From JBHHUI01 sp965248775 (GTDB lineage: Bacteria; Chloroflexota; Anaerolineae; Anaerolineales; JBHHUI01): a DNA stretch of 64,000 nucleotides. The position numbers and the translations under genes are program-made. Positions within the stretch are counted from its first letter, which is position 1; each line of letters starts with the position of its first letter. Under the pieces are notes generated by a model that saw only the letters and a program-made list of their open reading frames with translations, ran no database searches and was not told where the DNA came from. Positions 63,312-64,000 of the stretch are shown here, in pieces. The DNA lies in assembly GCA_965248775.1 (NCBI GenBank), contig OZ252150.1, positions 6,014,001 to 6,078,000 on the forward strand. Direction: 5' to 3'.

Positions 63312-64000
63312 ATGGAGTTTCAAGGCAAAGTAGCTGTCGTCACCGGTGCGGCAATGGGCATCGGCGAGGCAACCGCTAAGATCTTCGCGCGCGAAGGCGC
63401 CTCCATTGTCATTGTCGACCTAAATGAAGAGGAAGGCCGCCAAACTGCCGAAGCAATCGTGGCACAGGGCGGCAAAGCCTTCTTTGTAAAGGCAGACGTG
63501 GCCGAGGCGCAAGCCGTTCAAAATATGGTTGGGGAAGTAATGTCGAAGCTTGGCCGGATCGATGCACTTGCGAATGTAGCCGGAATTCGCGGACGTCTGG
63601 AAGACATCGTCGAAATGTCTGAGGAAGAGTGGCACCATGTGGTCGATGTAAACTTGACGGGCGTCTATCTTTGTTCTAAGTATTGCATTCCGGTCATGTT
63701 GGAGCAGGGCGGCGGGGCGATCGTGAACGTCGCGTCGACGGCAAGTTTTCTCAACGTCCCGAAGTCCACGGCCTACGCTGCGGCCAAAGGTGGTGTTGTT
63801 TCGTTGACGCGGAGCATGAACCTTGATTTTGCGCGCGAGAATATCCGCATCAACGCCGTCGCGCCTGGCGATGTAGATACACGCATGACAAGGTGGTTCA
63901 TGTCCCAACATGGAGACGTGGACGAACTGATCAAGCGGCGGGGAAAACGCATCCCACTTGGGAGGATGCAGCGACCGGAAGAAATCGCGGAAGTCATCGT
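63312..64000 (+). CDS. Short-chain dehydrogenase/reductase, 3' partial
   Basis: ATG 63312; the frame is open to the window end (229 codons). VTGAAMGIGEATAKIF, IVIVDLNEEEG (NAD preference), NVAG, STASFLNVPKSTAYAAAKGG (Ser and YxxxK), INAVAPGDVDTRM. It could oxidise a sugar-acid or alcohol intermediate of the preceding locus. No lesion seen in the visible part. Confidence 0.92.
   Translation, partial: MEFQGKVAVVTGAAMGIGEATAKIFAREGASIVIVDLNEEEGRQTAEAIVAQGGKAFFVKADVAEAQAVQNMVGEVMSKLGRIDALANVAGIRGRLEDIVEMSEEEWHHVVDVNLTGVYLCSKYCIPVMLEQGGGAIVNVASTASFLNVPKSTAYAAAKGGVVSLTRSMNLDFARENIRINAVAPGDVDTRMTRWFMSQHGDVDELIKRRGKRIPLGRMQRPEEIAEVI

Overview
The window looks like part of a Chloroflexota genome (Anaerolineae/Caldilineae or SAR202-like, by overall impression; no rRNA or marker gene here settles it). 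The clues are lipoproteins with a Glu/Val-repeat spacer behind the lipobox, a MecA-like lipoprotein penicillin-binding protein, an Aap amino-acid importer with enlarged permeases, and many PhyH, SDR, cupin and HpaI-aldolase genes typical of marine or host-associated members of the phylum. The standard code is in use: TGA, TAA and TAG all end intact genes.

Left part (1-34 kb). aapQ-aapM-aapP (L-amino acid importer) ends in a clear terminator, followed by a membrane-anchored propeller protein. A minus-strand locus (5.8-13.2 kb) encodes an LDH2-family dehydrogenase, a glycine-betaine/proline-type ABC importer, a conserved 597-residue protein and a DUF3726-type protein. Three of these genes carry one lesion each, and a probable small RNA sits inside the locus on the other strand. 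Next come a LysM gene cut by an IS3-family element, phage-like debris, tRNA-Leu(UAA), the housekeeping set fabF-rnc-SDR, an alpha/beta-hydrolase fused to a cyclic-nucleotide-binding domain, a PBP, a HET-C-like protein and a zinc-ribbon membrane protein. After an IS1182-type element come a truncated xanthine-dehydrogenase-type subunit fused tail to tail with a truncated acyl-CoA dehydrogenase, and a five-gene minus-strand operon (class III aminotransferase, thioesterase, MDR oxidoreductase, sulfite-oxidase-like enzyme) plus an SDR.

Mobile island (34.4-47.4 kb). IS30, IS3 (two copies), ISAzo13, ISAs1 remnants and four decayed tyrosine recombinases surround an intact MFS gene and end near an intact Gfo/Idh oxidoreductase. 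The recombinase and transposase genes are peppered with roughly 26-27 bp palindromes, mostly ACCCAGT-N9-ACTGGGT. These sit in reading frames, often add exactly nine codons, and are nested inside one another at the same internal position. I regard this as the most likely undescribed system in the window.

Right part (47.6-64 kb). A P450, a two-domain calcineurin-like phosphoesterase and a PhyH dioxygenase form a small cluster invaded by an IS4-type element (with a 10-bp target duplication that copies the P450 stop codon) and bounded by a second IS1182 copy. From 56 kb a carbohydrate-type ABC importer runs with a cupin and an HpaI-type aldolase. It is followed by three consecutive decayed genes (PhyH, sialidase, VOC) and an SDR running off the end. 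Core genes are intact while accessory genes are full of stops and IS copies, which suggests ongoing genome erosion, perhaps in a host-associated lineage (inference).
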